Part shown: positions 1 to 7,493 of the stretch, piece after piece | How the letters are laid out: every line of letters starts with the position of its first letter | How positions within the stretch are numbered: the first letter of the stretch is position 1 | From: Candidatus Zixiibacteriota bacterium | Lineage (GTDB): Bacteria; Zixibacteria; MSB-5A5; SM1-73 | Assembly (NCBI GenBank): GCA_023129805.1 | Contig: JAGMBK010000020.1 | Coordinates: 1 to 17,200, forward strand | Length of the DNA: 17,200 bases | Direction: 5' to 3' | Notes under the pieces: generated by a model | Databases searched by the model: none | The model's input: the letters and a program-made list of their open reading frames with translations, nothing else | Told to the model about the DNA's origin: nothing | Translations under genes and position numbers: made by a program

Positions 1-7
1 GTGTCCT

Positions 8-75
8 TCGATCCCGAAGATCTCAGGATCGAGGGAAATCCTTCAGGGTGAACTCCTCTCCATAAAATGGAGAGG
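8..75. repeat. Two hairpins upstream of glgA
   Basis: Two inverted repeats lie in tandem. The first pairs TCGATCC (8-14) with GGATCGA (26-32). The second is a perfect 9-bp stem, CCTCTCCAT (55-63) with ATGGAGAGG (67-75), around an AAA loop. No T-run follows on the + strand, so a simple terminator for an upstream gene is not supported. The sequence resembles the intergenic palindromes found elsewhere in the window but lacks the CCCGCC core. The remaining leader up to glgA (76-196) is AT-rich and shows no convincing promoter. Confidence 0.5.
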
Positions 76-196
76 GGGATAGGGGGTGAGGTCTTTAAAA
101 TGTCAGTTCCATTAAGTCGAAAAGAATCTTTTTCTTATATAGAATTTTAGCAACTAAAGTAGAGAAGAACCAAAAAATTTAATCGAAGGGAGAAGC

Positions 197-1699
197 TTGG
201 AGACCAAAAGACTCAAAATCCTGATTGCATCTCCAGAGGTGGTTCCTTTTGCCAAGACCGGAGGTCTGGCTGATGTGTGTGGGGCTTTGCCCAAAGCTCT
301 GGCGAAGTTAGGTCATCAGGTTAAGGTTATCTTACCTAAATACAAGATGGTGGATGAAAAAAAATTCAAATTATCAGAGGCGAACATAGATGTTCCTCTG
401 ATTACTATAGGAGATAAGAGTGTCAGGATCACAGTGAGAAGCTATAAACTAACTTCTCCTGATGTAGAATACCTTTTTATGGTGAACGATGGATATTATG
501 ATCGGGAGGAGCTTTATAAGGATCGATCTACCGGTTTTGACTATGAGGATAACGACGAAAGATTTGTCCTGTTTGCCCGGGGAACCTTAGAGATTTTAAA
601 AGCCATGGGGTGGCAACCCGATATCATTCATGCCAATGACTGGCAGTCTGCTTTGATCGTTGCATATTTGAAGACCGTATATGCGGATGATCCATTCTTC
701 GGTCACACAAAAACAGTTTTCTCCATTCATAACTTAGCCTATCAGGGCAATTTCCCCAAAAGGATATTCGATAAGATAGGGGTGCCAAAAGATTTGTTTT
801 ATCCCACCAGCCCCTTTGAATTCTGGGGGAATGTGAATTTCATGAAGGCAGGAATTAGCTATGCCGACGTGATCAACACGGTCTCCGAGACCTATGCGGT
901 AGAGATTCAGTCCAGCTCTGAGTTCGGTCATGGACTGGAAGGAGTTTTAAGAACCAGAAACAAAGATCTTTATGGCATTGTAAACGGCATCGATTATGAT
1001 GTCTGGTCTCCAGAAAAAGATAAGTTGATTTCTTATAACTACAGCCTGGATGATCTTTCCGGCAAAAGGAAAAACAAAGAGCTTTTGCTTAAGTTGTGCA
1101 ACTTGCCCTTATCCACTAAAGATGTTCCTCTTATTGGGATCATCTCCAGGCTGGCAGATCAAAAAGGATTTGATCTTTTAGCCCAGATTGCAGATGAGCT
1201 TCTCGCTTTGGATTTACAGATAGTCATTCTGGGAACTGGAGATGAGAAATACCATAAGTTGTTTAAAGAGATGAGGACAAAATATCCCGACAAAATTTCG
1301 GTCAATCTTCGTTTTGACAATCCTCTGGCTCATCTGATTGAGGCGGGAAGCGACATGTTTCTCATGCCCTCCAGATACGAGCCCTGTGGTTTGAATCAAC
1401 TATACAGTTTAAAGTATGGAACCGTTCCCATCGTCCGAAAGACCGGGGGATTGGCAGATACCATTGAGAATTATAATCCCCAGACAGGCGAAGGAACTGG
1501 ATTCGTTTTCAAAAATTACGAAGCTCCCGAACTTTTAGATACCATCAAACTGGCTCTCAGAGTGTATAAAGACAAAGAGGCTTGGGTCAAGTTGATGAAG
1601 AACGGGATGAAAAAAGACTTCTCTTGGGAGTCCTCAGCGAAAAAATATGTTGAGATTTACCAGAAAGCTATCCAAAAAATGGGCATCGTTGACGTTTGA
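197..1699 (+). CDS. glgA: Glycogen synthase (ADP-glucose type, GT5)
   Basis: GlgA transfers glucose from a nucleotide sugar (normally ADP-glucose in bacteria) to the growing alpha-1,4-glucan in the cytoplasm. At 500 residues it has normal family length and both GT-B Rossmann halves. The N-terminal KTGGLADV signature is at residues 20-27, the catalytic-site segment SRYEPCGLNQ at about 391-400, and the second KTGGLAD motif at about 415-421. The start is TTG at 197, preceded by GAAGGGAGAAG. No ATG in the conserved N-terminal region would keep the KTGG motif. It stands alone: no glgB, glgC or glgP is nearby. A composite REP-like repeat begins 75 bp after the stop. Identification is firm; the choice of ADP- over UDP-glucose rests on family knowledge. 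Confidence 0.96.
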   Translation: METKRLKILIASPEVVPFAKTGGLADVCGALPKALAKLGHQVKVILPKYKMVDEKKFKLSEANIDVPLITIGDKSVRITVRSYKLTSPDVEYLFMVNDGYYDREELYKDRSTGFDYEDNDERFVLFARGTLEILKAMGWQPDIIHANDWQSALIVAYLKTVYADDPFFGHTKTVFSIHNLAYQGNFPKRIFDKIGVPKDLFYPTSPFEFWGNVNFMKAGISYADVINTVSETYAVEIQSSSEFGHGLEGVLRTRNKDLYGIVNGIDYDVWSPEKDKLISYNYSLDDLSGKRKNKELLLKLCNLPLSTKDVPLIGIISRLADQKGFDLLAQIADELLALDLQIVILGTGDEKYHKLFKEMRTKYPDKISVNLRFDNPLAHLIEAGSDMFLMPSRYEPCGLNQLYSLKYGTVPIVRKTGGLADTIENYNPQTGEGTGFVFKNYEAPELLDTIKLALRVYKDKEAWVKLMKNGMKKDFSWESSAKKYVEIYQKAIQKMGIVDV

Positions 1700-1774
1700 A
1701 AACCCAAATTACCTGATAAGAAGAACGGTCAATTTCACCGCTCACTTTTATCCACATCCCCGAAAATTTTCATC

Positions 1775-1920
1775 TGTAGTTGTTCATTTGAATCTTGAGA
1801 CTCGATTTATCGGAAATCCCCCGCCAACGGCGGGGAGATCGAGTTTTTTCTTTGCCTGATCTCAAGATCCTGCGGTATGAACCGTATGGTTCATACCTGC
1901 GGATGAATCAGGCAACTACA
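1775..1920. repeat. Composite REP-like element A (146 bp)
   Basis: The element is bounded by a perfect 8-bp inverted repeat, TGTAGTTG (1775-1782) and CAACTACA (1913-1920), giving the GTAG head and CTAC tail typical of paired REP sequences. Module 1 (1801-1843) has outer arms CTCGAT/ATCGAG and an inner hairpin CCCCGCC-AAC-GGCGGGG (1819-1835). Module 2 (1853-1914) has outer arms TGCCTGAT/ATCAGGCA around the perfect 10-bp stem GGTATGAACC-GTAT-GGTTCATACC. Module 1 recurs inverted at 9083-9125 with 41 of 43 bases identical. The element fills most of the 376-bp gap between glgA and the next gene. No ORF here is credible. Confidence 0.85.
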
Positions 1921-1981
1921 AAGAGGACCAATTCCATTTGTTCTTTTAAAGCTCTTTTTTCACAAACCACCTTTTATCAGC

Positions 1982-2010
1982 TTGACGGAACTGGAGATTA
2001 TCCATAAATT
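1982..2010 (+). promoter_or_regulatory. Probable sigma70 promoter for the GT-C gene
   Basis: TTGACG (1982-1987) and TAAATT (2005-2010) are separated by 17 bp. The predicted start near 2017 leaves a leader of about 60 nt before the ATG at 2076. Matched by eye only. Confidence 0.45.
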
Positions 2011-2075
2011 TCGCTTAAGACAAATAGATTAAAGGAAGCGTTTTTTCTCCATAGCATGTCTTTGGGAGAGGATTG

Positions 2076-3878
2076 ATGCGAAGCAAGCTCATTCTTCTGG
2101 TTATCATATTTATTTTTGTGATTCACTGTCTCAGCTTGAATTTTACTCAGGATGACGCTTTTATCTCCTACCGGTATGTAAAAAACTTCATTCAGGGTAA
2201 TGGATTGGTCTTCAATTCGGGCGAGAGGGTGGAGGGATACACCAATTTCTTTTGGATAATTCTCTTATCTATCTTTGCCAAGCTCGGTCTGGATATGATT
2301 ACCGTTTCCAAAATACTGGGGATTGCCTCAGGATGTGTGACCTTGTTTCTTCTTCACCAGATTTCCCAACTCTTTTTTCCAAAGAGGGATTGGCTGTTTT
2401 CTCTTTTCCCCTCGTTTCTTTTGACCTCAAGTAGTGCCTTCGCTTACTGGAGCATAAGTGGATTGGAGACGACTTTCTTTGTGATGATGGTTTTAGTTTC
2501 TGTTTACCTGTATTTGACTTATCCGCGATTGTGGGTGGTGTCCTGTGTGCTCTCTACGCTCATCCGCCCTGAGGGTGGGTTGATATTTGGGGTCCTTATT
2601 CTGCACAAACTATTATTTAGAAAGGATCCGCTACGTGAATCTTTATCATGTCTGGGGGGATTTGTTTTGCTTCTTCTGCCTTTTTTGATTTTTAAAGTGT
2701 TTTATTACGGAGATATTCTGCCCAACCCGTTTTATGCCAAGACCGGCTTCTCATTGGAGTATGTAAAAAGCGGATTGGAATATTTCTGGCTGTTTTTAAG
2801 GCATTACGGTCTCTGGGGGCTTTTTTATCTTGTGCCCATCTTTTTCTATAAGAGCTTAGACTCACGAGTCCGATTATTGATTTTGCTGGTTTACCTTTAC
2901 ACTCTCTATGTGATCTTAATCGGCGGAGATGTACTTAAAGTTCATCGCTTCTTCCTGCCCATTTTGCCGTTGTTATATCTACTTTTCGTTATCTTTGTGC
3001 AAAAGTTATATACAAGGTTCAAAAGCGATCTAAAGACGAGAATGGCTCTGATAATTTTCTTGCTTTCAATTCCCGCTGTTTTCTTCATCCTGCCTCACAA
3101 ATGGATTCGTGATGTCAGATCCTCAGAGAGGCAGTTGGTGAACAGGATGCTGTCTGTGGTTGAATATTTAAAGGCAAATTATGGTGCCGGATTCTCTATG
3201 GCACTCACCATCATCGGTTCGGCGTCCTATTACCTGGGAACTGAGGTAAAAGTTATTGACATGCTGGGATTGACAGACAAATACATCTCCTGTCATCCAG
3301 AAAAAATTGAAGGAATAACTGTGACCTGGAAGGAGAGGAATTACAATACCAGGTATCTTCTTTCTCTTGATCCCGATTTCATCCTTTTTTCCACAGCATA
3401 CAAGCCCAGTGCCCCTGCAGAAAGGGCGTTGCTTTTGAATTCTAAATTCCGGCAGAATTATTACGTAATTCCCGTCTTATTTGGCAAGGGGGAATTTGTT
3501 CCTATTTTTAAGAGGAAAGGGAGTTATTCAAAAGAGAATGAACTTTTTGGAGATACACGGTTCATTGATCTGTTTTGTGAAGGAGTTTATTTGCGTATGA
3601 GGGGAAGAGTTAAAGAGGCGATTCAGAAACTCAAACAAGTGACTTTGGTAGGGCCTCAAGATTTTGCTTTGGTGTACGAGCTCTTGGGGCAATACTATTT
3701 CAAATTGAAAGATTATGATTCTGCCGAAACATATCTGAAGAGGGCGATTCAAATTGATGACCGTACGGTTCTGGCGCATGCCTACTTGGCAGCCACCTAT
3801 CGGAATACTGGGCGATTGGAAGAGGCAGAAGAAGAGGAAAAGAAAGTTTATTTATATGATCCCAATTTCCCACGGTAA
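2076..3878 (+). CDS. Polytopic GT-C-like glycosyltransferase with C-terminal TPR repeats
   Basis: This is a multi-pass membrane protein of 600 residues. A signal-anchor-like helix (residues 4-20) is followed by DDAFISYRYVKNF (26-38) and GERVEGYTNFFW. These fit the first periplasmic loop of GT-C enzymes of the AftB/glycosyltransferase-39-like group, where acidic residues (here D26, D27) are catalytic and the donor is a polyprenyl-phosphate sugar. Many hydrophobic helices run to about residue 345. A soluble region follows, and the last 100 residues contain about three TPR units (for example RGRVKEAIQKLKQV and KDYDSAETYLKRAI). TTG 2073 and ATG 2076 are adjacent in frame; ATG is chosen because it lies 5 nt after GGGAGAGG. 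No neighbouring cell-envelope gene reveals the substrate, so sugar and acceptor are unknown. Confidence 0.85.
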   Translation: MRSKLILLVIIFIFVIHCLSLNFTQDDAFISYRYVKNFIQGNGLVFNSGERVEGYTNFFWIILLSIFAKLGLDMITVSKILGIASGCVTLFLLHQISQLFFPKRDWLFSLFPSFLLTSSSAFAYWSISGLETTFFVMMVLVSVYLYLTYPRLWVVSCVLSTLIRPEGGLIFGVLILHKLLFRKDPLRESLSCLGGFVLLLLPFLIFKVFYYGDILPNPFYAKTGFSLEYVKSGLEYFWLFLRHYGLWGLFYLVPIFFYKSLDSRVRLLILLVYLYTLYVILIGGDVLKVHRFFLPILPLLYLLFVIFVQKLYTRFKSDLKTRMALIIFLLSIPAVFFILPHKWIRDVRSSERQLVNRMLSVVEYLKANYGAGFSMALTIIGSASYYLGTEVKVIDMLGLTDKYISCHPEKIEGITVTWKERNYNTRYLLSLDPDFILFSTAYKPSAPAERALLLNSKFRQNYYVIPVLFGKGEFVPIFKRKGSYSKENELFGDTRFIDLFCEGVYLRMRGRVKEAIQKLKQVTLVGPQDFALVYELLGQYYFKLKDYDSAETYLKRAIQIDDRTVLAHAYLAATYRNTGRLEEAEEEEKKVYLYDPNFPR

Positions 3879-3907
3879 ACATGTTAGTTATTTTGCCCCT
3901 TTGGTGC

Positions 3908-3950
3908 GGGGTACCCTTCGGCTTGCGCTCTCAGGACAAGCCCTTACCCC
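3908..3950 (+). terminator. Hairpin after the GT-C gene, possible terminator
   Basis: Outer arms GGGGTA (3908-3913) and TACCCC (3945-3950) enclose the inner stem GGCTTG (3920-3925) and CAAGCC (3937-3942). A T-rich tract (CCTTTTATATTT) follows on the + strand, so it could end transcription of the preceding gene 30 bp upstream. The U-tract is broken and the stem is interrupted, so a repeat relic is equally possible. The stretch 3951-4060 shows nothing else recognisable. Confidence 0.35.
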
Positions 3951-4060
3951 ATACCTTTTATATTTCGGGGTAATGGTACCATGAAGCAACGGATGACATT
4001 GTTTAGCTTTACAGGCCCGGAATTTCAATTCCCCATCCAACAATAAATTCTCTCGTTCAT

Positions 4061-4130
4061 GCGGGAATTGTCATCAAGATCCCGCTTCGCGGGAGATTTT
4101 TCCGCCTTTAGCGGAATCTTGGTGACCCGC
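4061..4130. repeat. Two-armed cruciform element
   Basis: An outer stem GCGG/CCGC plus GTCATCAAGAT (4070-4080) paired with ATCTTGGTGAC (4116-4126, one G-T pair) encloses two side-by-side hairpins. These are CCCGC-TTC-GCGGG (4081-4093) and TCCGC-CTTTA-GCGGA (4101-4115). This is the same plan as the paired REP elements in the window, an outer inverted repeat around two GC-rich hairpins, but without the GTAG/CTAC ends. Confidence 0.75.
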
Positions 4131-4146
4131 ACGATATTATTTTTAT

Positions 4147-4211
4147 GGATCGGGAATTCCAATGCAAAGCTCGTATGAGTGCATACGCACATTCATACGA
4201 ATTCCCGATCC
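4147..4211. repeat. Long palindromic hairpin at the glyQS 3' end
   Basis: A perfect 12-bp stem, GGATCGGGAATT (4147-4158) with AATTCCCGATCC (4200-4211), encloses a second perfect 8-bp stem, TCGTATGA with TCATACGA (4193-4200). It lies 10 bp beyond the glyQS stop between convergent genes. No T-run follows on either strand, so canonical intrinsic termination is not shown. It could still act as a 3'-end-protecting structure. Confidence 0.75.
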
Positions 4212-4221
4212 GACATGAAAA

Positions 4222-5538
4222 TTATGCGCCCCAGATCTTTTTGTTTAGAACCGCGACTAACTCATCAATTTTATGTCTGGTCTGTTCCATGGAGTCTCTT
4301 TCCCGCAAGGTGACGGTTTCATCCTCTAAAGTTTGCGAGTCGACGGTGATGCCAAAGGGTGTGCCAGCTTCATCCTGCCTGCGGTAGCGTCTTCCCACCG
4401 CCCCCCTATCATCGTAAAACACGTTAAAATGAGGTCTCAGCATCTTGGCGATCTTTTTGGCAATCTCCGGCATGTTGTCTCGATTCACCAGGGGAAGGAT
4501 GGAGACTTTGACGGGAGCAATTTTTGGATCCAGTCGCAAGACCACCCTTTTTTCACCTTTCACTTCCTCCTCATGGTATGCATCCACCAAACAGACCAGC
4601 ATGGTTCGATCAACGCCGGCAGAGGTTTCTATTATGTATGGGATGAATCTCTCCTTGGTCTGGTCATCGAAATAGGATAGATCTTTACCCGTGGCTTGAC
4701 TGTGTCTCGAAAGATCGAAATCTGTGCGGTTGTGAATGCCTTCGATTTCTTTCCAACCAAAGGGGAAATTATATTCAATGTCGTAAGCGACTTTAGCGTA
4801 GAAAGCCAATTCTTTCTTTTCGTGCTGATGTAACTTTAGATTTTCCTTCCTGATCCCCATGTCAATATACCACTTCATCCTCTTTTCCTTCCAGTAACCG
4901 ATCCATTTTTCATCCTCTTTGGGATTGATGAAATACTGCATCTCCATCTGCTCGAATTCACGGGAGCGGAAGATGAAGTTACCCGGTGAGATCTCATTTC
5001 TGAAAGCTTTACCTATCTGAGCGATGCCGAAAGGAATTTTTTGCCGGGCAGGTCCCATCACATTCAGAAAATTCACATAGATTCCCTGGGCGGTTTCAGG
5101 TCTTAAGTAGACCACGGATGCATCATCCTCCACTGGTCCCATATGGGTCTTGAACATCAGGTTAAACATGCGCGCCTCGGTAAACTCACCGCCGCAGGCG
5201 GGACAGACCGAACCCTCGATATCATCTGCCCTGAATCTTTGCTTGCACTTTTTGCAGTCCACCATGGGATCGGTGAAGCTATCCACGTGTCCTGAAGTTT
5301 CCCACACCTTGGGATGCATCAAAATGGAGGCATCCAATCCCTCGATGTCATCCCGAGTTTGGGTCATGCACCTCCACCAGTAGTCCTTGATATTTTTCTT
5401 CAACTCCACGCCAAAGGGACCGTAGTCCCAACAGCTATTGATCCCACCGTAGATCTCTGAGGATTGAAAGATGAAGCCTCTCCTTTTGCATAAGGAGACC
5501 AGCTTGTCCATCAGATCGGGTTCCTTCTTTTTTGTCAC
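4222..5538 (-). CDS. glyQS: Glycyl-tRNA synthetase, single-chain alpha2 class II
   Basis: This enzyme charges tRNA-Gly with glycine in the cytoplasm. It is the homodimeric type found in archaea, eukaryotes and many bacteria, not the alpha2beta2 GlyQ+GlyS type. Visible landmarks are WDYGPFG (37-43), two cysteine pairs suggesting a zinc site (C95/C98 and C112/C115), RPETAQG (146-152), motif 2 around FRNEISP (179-185), motif 3 TSAGVDRT (305-312) and a C-terminal anticodon-binding domain (about 340-435). At 438 residues it is at the short end of the family but appears complete. The start is GTG at 5538 with AAGGAGG 4 nt upstream; an ATG at 5540 runs straight into a stop. It is the last gene of the leftward eno-ftsB-recO-glyQS string, 78 bp after recO. 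Confidence 0.96.
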   Translation of the reverse strand: MTKKKEPDLMDKLVSLCKRRGFIFQSSEIYGGINSCWDYGPFGVELKKNIKDYWWRCMTQTRDDIEGLDASILMHPKVWETSGHVDSFTDPMVDCKKCKQRFRADDIEGSVCPACGGEFTEARMFNLMFKTHMGPVEDDASVVYLRPETAQGIYVNFLNVMGPARQKIPFGIAQIGKAFRNEISPGNFIFRSREFEQMEMQYFINPKEDEKWIGYWKEKRMKWYIDMGIRKENLKLHQHEKKELAFYAKVAYDIEYNFPFGWKEIEGIHNRTDFDLSRHSQATGKDLSYFDDQTKERFIPYIIETSAGVDRTMLVCLVDAYHEEEVKGEKRVVLRLDPKIAPVKVSILPLVNRDNMPEIAKKIAKMLRPHFNVFYDDRGAVGRRYRRQDEAGTPFGITVDSQTLEDETVTLRERDSMEQTRHKIDELVAVLNKKIWGA

Positions 5539-5616
5539 ATCTCCTCCTTGATAGCTCGAATTCTTCCTATTCGGGGATGCCCGACGAAATCTATTCTTTT
5601 CTGGTGTTTTTGTAGG

Positions 5617-6393
5617 CTACCCTTGATTAAAACTCTGATCGGTTTTCAAAAATTCCAATGACTTAAGATCTCTCCCTCTTCCAGTATGATAATCCAAAAG
5701 ACTAAGAATCACACTCGAAATCTCTTTTAAGTGTTCCTTTGGAATGTTATACGTATCTAAATGTTCGGTCTTTATGGATTGAAGTTTAAGTGCAGAAAAG
5801 GCAGAATCTTTCGACATTCTGAGATATGCCTGATCTGCTCTGGAGCACCTTTTACAGATGATACCTCCCTTCTCCGGGCTGAACAATACAATTTTTCCCT
5901 CAACATGTTTATTGCAACTTACGCATTTGTCGAACTTTGGCTTATATCCCAGAAGATGGGCTAAACTCAGAGCATAGGAGCAGAATGATTTTTCCAGGGA
6001 TTCTTCAGGACAGCTTTCCATGAAAGATAAAGTTGCTAAAATCAATCCAAAAAGTTGGGGATTTGATTCCTCTCCGGTGATCAGCCGATCCAAAAGCTCT
6101 AAAACAGCGGAGGCAAAGATATATCTATTTAAATTCTTATGAAGTGGCTGATATGATTTTATGGTGTCGCTTTGGGATAAAAGATAGATCTCAGAAGTCC
6201 TCTTCTTGTAGAAAACGATCTGAATGTGGGAAAAAGTTTGCAACGCTCCAGCCAGCCTGCTTTTAGGTTTTCTGATCCCTTTGGCAATGACCTTGATCTT
6301 CCCGTAGTCTTTAGTATACAGTGTGGCGATTTTCGAGGTGTCGCCAAATTTCATGCTTTTCAAAACGATGACTTCGGTCTTGGTGATGCTCAT
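5617..6393 (-). CDS. recO: DNA repair protein RecO
   Basis: RecO acts in the RecFOR pathway: it displaces SSB, anneals complementary strands and, with RecR, helps load RecA at gaps. The 258-residue protein begins with the characteristic N-terminal OB fold (TEVIVLKSMKFGDTSKI, residues 6-22; KGIRKPKSRLAGALQ, 38-52). It carries a four-cysteine zinc motif at C157/C160 and C180/C183 in the helical C-terminal part, as in many RecO proteins. Its ATG overlaps the stop of the upstream ftsB gene by 4 bp (ATGA), and there is no clear ribosome binding site of its own. Translation is therefore probably coupled to ftsB. Confidence 0.93.
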   Translation of the reverse strand: MSITKTEVIVLKSMKFGDTSKIATLYTKDYGKIKVIAKGIRKPKSRLAGALQTFSHIQIVFYKKRTSEIYLLSQSDTIKSYQPLHKNLNRYIFASAVLELLDRLITGEESNPQLFGLILATLSFMESCPEESLEKSFCSYALSLAHLLGYKPKFDKCVSCNKHVEGKIVLFSPEKGGIICKRCSRADQAYLRMSKDSAFSALKLQSIKTEHLDTYNIPKEHLKEISSVILSLLDYHTGRGRDLKSLEFLKTDQSFNQG

Positions 6394-6809
6394 GGTGATA
6401 GGGAATCAGGTGGAGACGGTTGCGCGGGTTTCTTTTCTTCTTCCGGATTGGATTTATCCGTATGAATGATCCGATACACTTTTTCCCCCTCTTTTATCAT
6501 ACCCAATCTTTCTCTGGCTTGCTTTTCCAGATAGAATTCATCATCGTTGAGCCTTTTTTTCTCAATTTCCAAGTCAATGATTTCCGCATCAAGCATTTTG
6601 GATTCTTTTTCCAGGTTGTTTTTCTCTTTCCAAAGAGAATGAATCTGAACGAATCCATAAGGTCCTGTAAAGAAACGATAGACCAAGAAAGCGAAGACCA
6701 AAAGAAGCAAAATCCTTTTGACCGTTTTTTTCCTTCGAGCGCTACGCGCTTTCACTTTGTTAAAGAACGTACTTGTCGGAAAATCTTTTTTCTTCTTTTT
6801 TCTGGCCAT
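6390..6809 (-). CDS. ftsB: FtsB/DivIC-type septum formation initiator protein
   Basis: This is a 139-residue bitopic membrane protein. It has a strongly basic cytoplasmic N-terminus (residues 1-32), one transmembrane helix (about 31-48), a heptad-rich coiled coil (about 57-95) and the family's closing segment ARERLGMIKEGEKVY (98-112), then a Pro/Glu-rich tail. FtsB/DivIC proteins join FtsL and FtsQ/DivIB in the division complex that activates septal peptidoglycan synthesis. Location downstream of eno is a common arrangement for ftsB. The ATG at 6809 has no visible Shine-Dalgarno sequence, and a REP element ends only 12 bp upstream, so the natural leader may have been replaced. It overlaps recO by 4 bp. 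Confidence 0.88.
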   Translation of the reverse strand: MARKKKKKDFPTSTFFNKVKARSARRKKTVKRILLLLVFAFLVYRFFTGPYGFVQIHSLWKEKNNLEKESKMLDAEIIDLEIEKKRLNDDEFYLEKQARERLGMIKEGEKVYRIIHTDKSNPEEEKKPAQPSPPDSLSP

Positions 6810-6821
6810 TTGCGAATACTT

Positions 6822-6910
6822 TGTAGGTCAACCATCCCCCGCCGTTGGCGGGGGTGGTTGACATCCTTTTTGTCAAGCACCCCGCCAAAGGCGGGGATGC
6901 TTGACCTGCA
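6822..6910. repeat. REP pair C (mirrored bulged hairpins)
   Basis: The pair starts with TGTAGGTC and ends with GACCTGCA (one base from a perfect GACCTACA). Hairpin 1 (6827-6862) has foot GTCAACCA/TGGTTGAC, an unpaired T at 6835 and top CCCCCGCC-GTT-GGCGGGGG. Hairpin 2 (6872-6905) has foot GTCAAGCA/TGCTTGAC, top CCCCGCC-AAA-GGCGGGG and an unpaired A at 6897. The bulge is on the 5' arm of the first hairpin and the 3' arm of the second, so the two are mirror copies, as in REP/inverse-REP pairs. Confidence 0.88.
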
Positions 6911-6965
6911 TGTCTTGGCCGCGTTCTCGTGTAGACTGGTTGACGAATTTTAAAAACTACATTTT

Positions 6966-7478
6966 TTACTCCAAGTTCATTTCTTCCAAATCTCTCAATT
7001 CCGTGTGACCCCAACCGATTTGATAGATGCCCTTCCTCACCCAATGTAAATAACTGGATTGTTTAAAATCTTCAGGTTTATTTACAATTCTGTGCTTAAC
7101 CGGATTGTAATGAATGTAATCAAAATGTCTCTTGAGATCCTCTTCATTCCTAATGACATGATCCCAAAAACGATATTGCCACACTCGAATATTAGTTTTG
7201 ATTTTATGTAGTTTCTTATATTGGCGAGAAAAATTATCTTTGAGTGACTGCATGATTACTGATATGTTCTCTTTTAAAGGTAAGATTAAAAAATGAAAAT
7301 GATTGGGAATCAGAACATGAGCATAAAGTTTATAGGGATGAATTTTCGTCAGATTTTTTGTGATTTCCCAAAATAAAGATATATTTTCCGGAAACGCAAA
7401 AAGATCCTTTCTCCGGTAAGTCACACAGGTGATGAAATAAACGGCTTCTGGAATGTAGTATCTTCGGACGTTTGTCAT
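6966..7478 (-). CDS. REP-associated tyrosine transposase (RAYT, Y1/HUH family)
   Basis: The 170-residue protein belongs to the IS200-like Y1 transposase superfamily. It has RRYYIPEAVYFITCVTYRR at the N-terminus, the HUH metal-binding motif NHFHFL (H60, H62) and the C-terminal helix RHFDYIHYNPVKH (117-129), holding the candidate nucleophile Y121 or Y124. RAYTs are single-copy chromosomal HUH enzymes that bind and cleave GTAG-headed REP hairpins as single strands. This gene is flanked by two such paired hairpins (6822-6910 and 7494-7573), matching that role. The 170 residues and intact motifs suggest an active protein. The ATG at 7478 has no Shine-Dalgarno sequence; CCTCCTT lies just upstream instead. 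It is co-directional with eno, ftsB and recO, and may be read by eno transcripts. Confidence 0.9.
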   Translation of the reverse strand: MTNVRRYYIPEAVYFITCVTYRRKDLFAFPENISLFWEITKNLTKIHPYKLYAHVLIPNHFHFLILPLKENISVIMQSLKDNFSRQYKKLHKIKTNIRVWQYRFWDHVIRNEEDLKRHFDYIHYNPVKHRIVNKPEDFKQSSYLHWVRKGIYQIGWGHTELRDLEEMNLE

Positions 7479-7493
7479 AATAAGGAGGTTTTT

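Noticed and set aside
1795..2007. 70-codon frames in the glgA downstream gap
   Set aside because: They lie inside the composite repeat. The shared RFIGNPPPTAG string also appears near 9090-9125 only because the 43-bp repeat module is translated in both places.
4147..4211. Bidirectional intrinsic terminator
   Set aside because: The stem is long and perfect, but no U-tract follows on either strand, so it is reported only as a hairpin repeat.
5539..5616. Small hairpin (TCGGG-GATG-CCCGA) and a lone TGTAGGCTAC between recO and glyQS
   Set aside because: The hairpin is only 5 bp and the TGTAGG has no matching stem or CTAC partner; too weak to call a REP element, though a degraded copy is possible.
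6760..7044. 94-codon minus-strand frame across REP pair C and the RAYT 3' end
   Set aside because: Its sequence is translated REP hairpin (HAGQASPPLAG, TPANGGGWLT) overlapping both the RAYT and ftsB genes out of frame.
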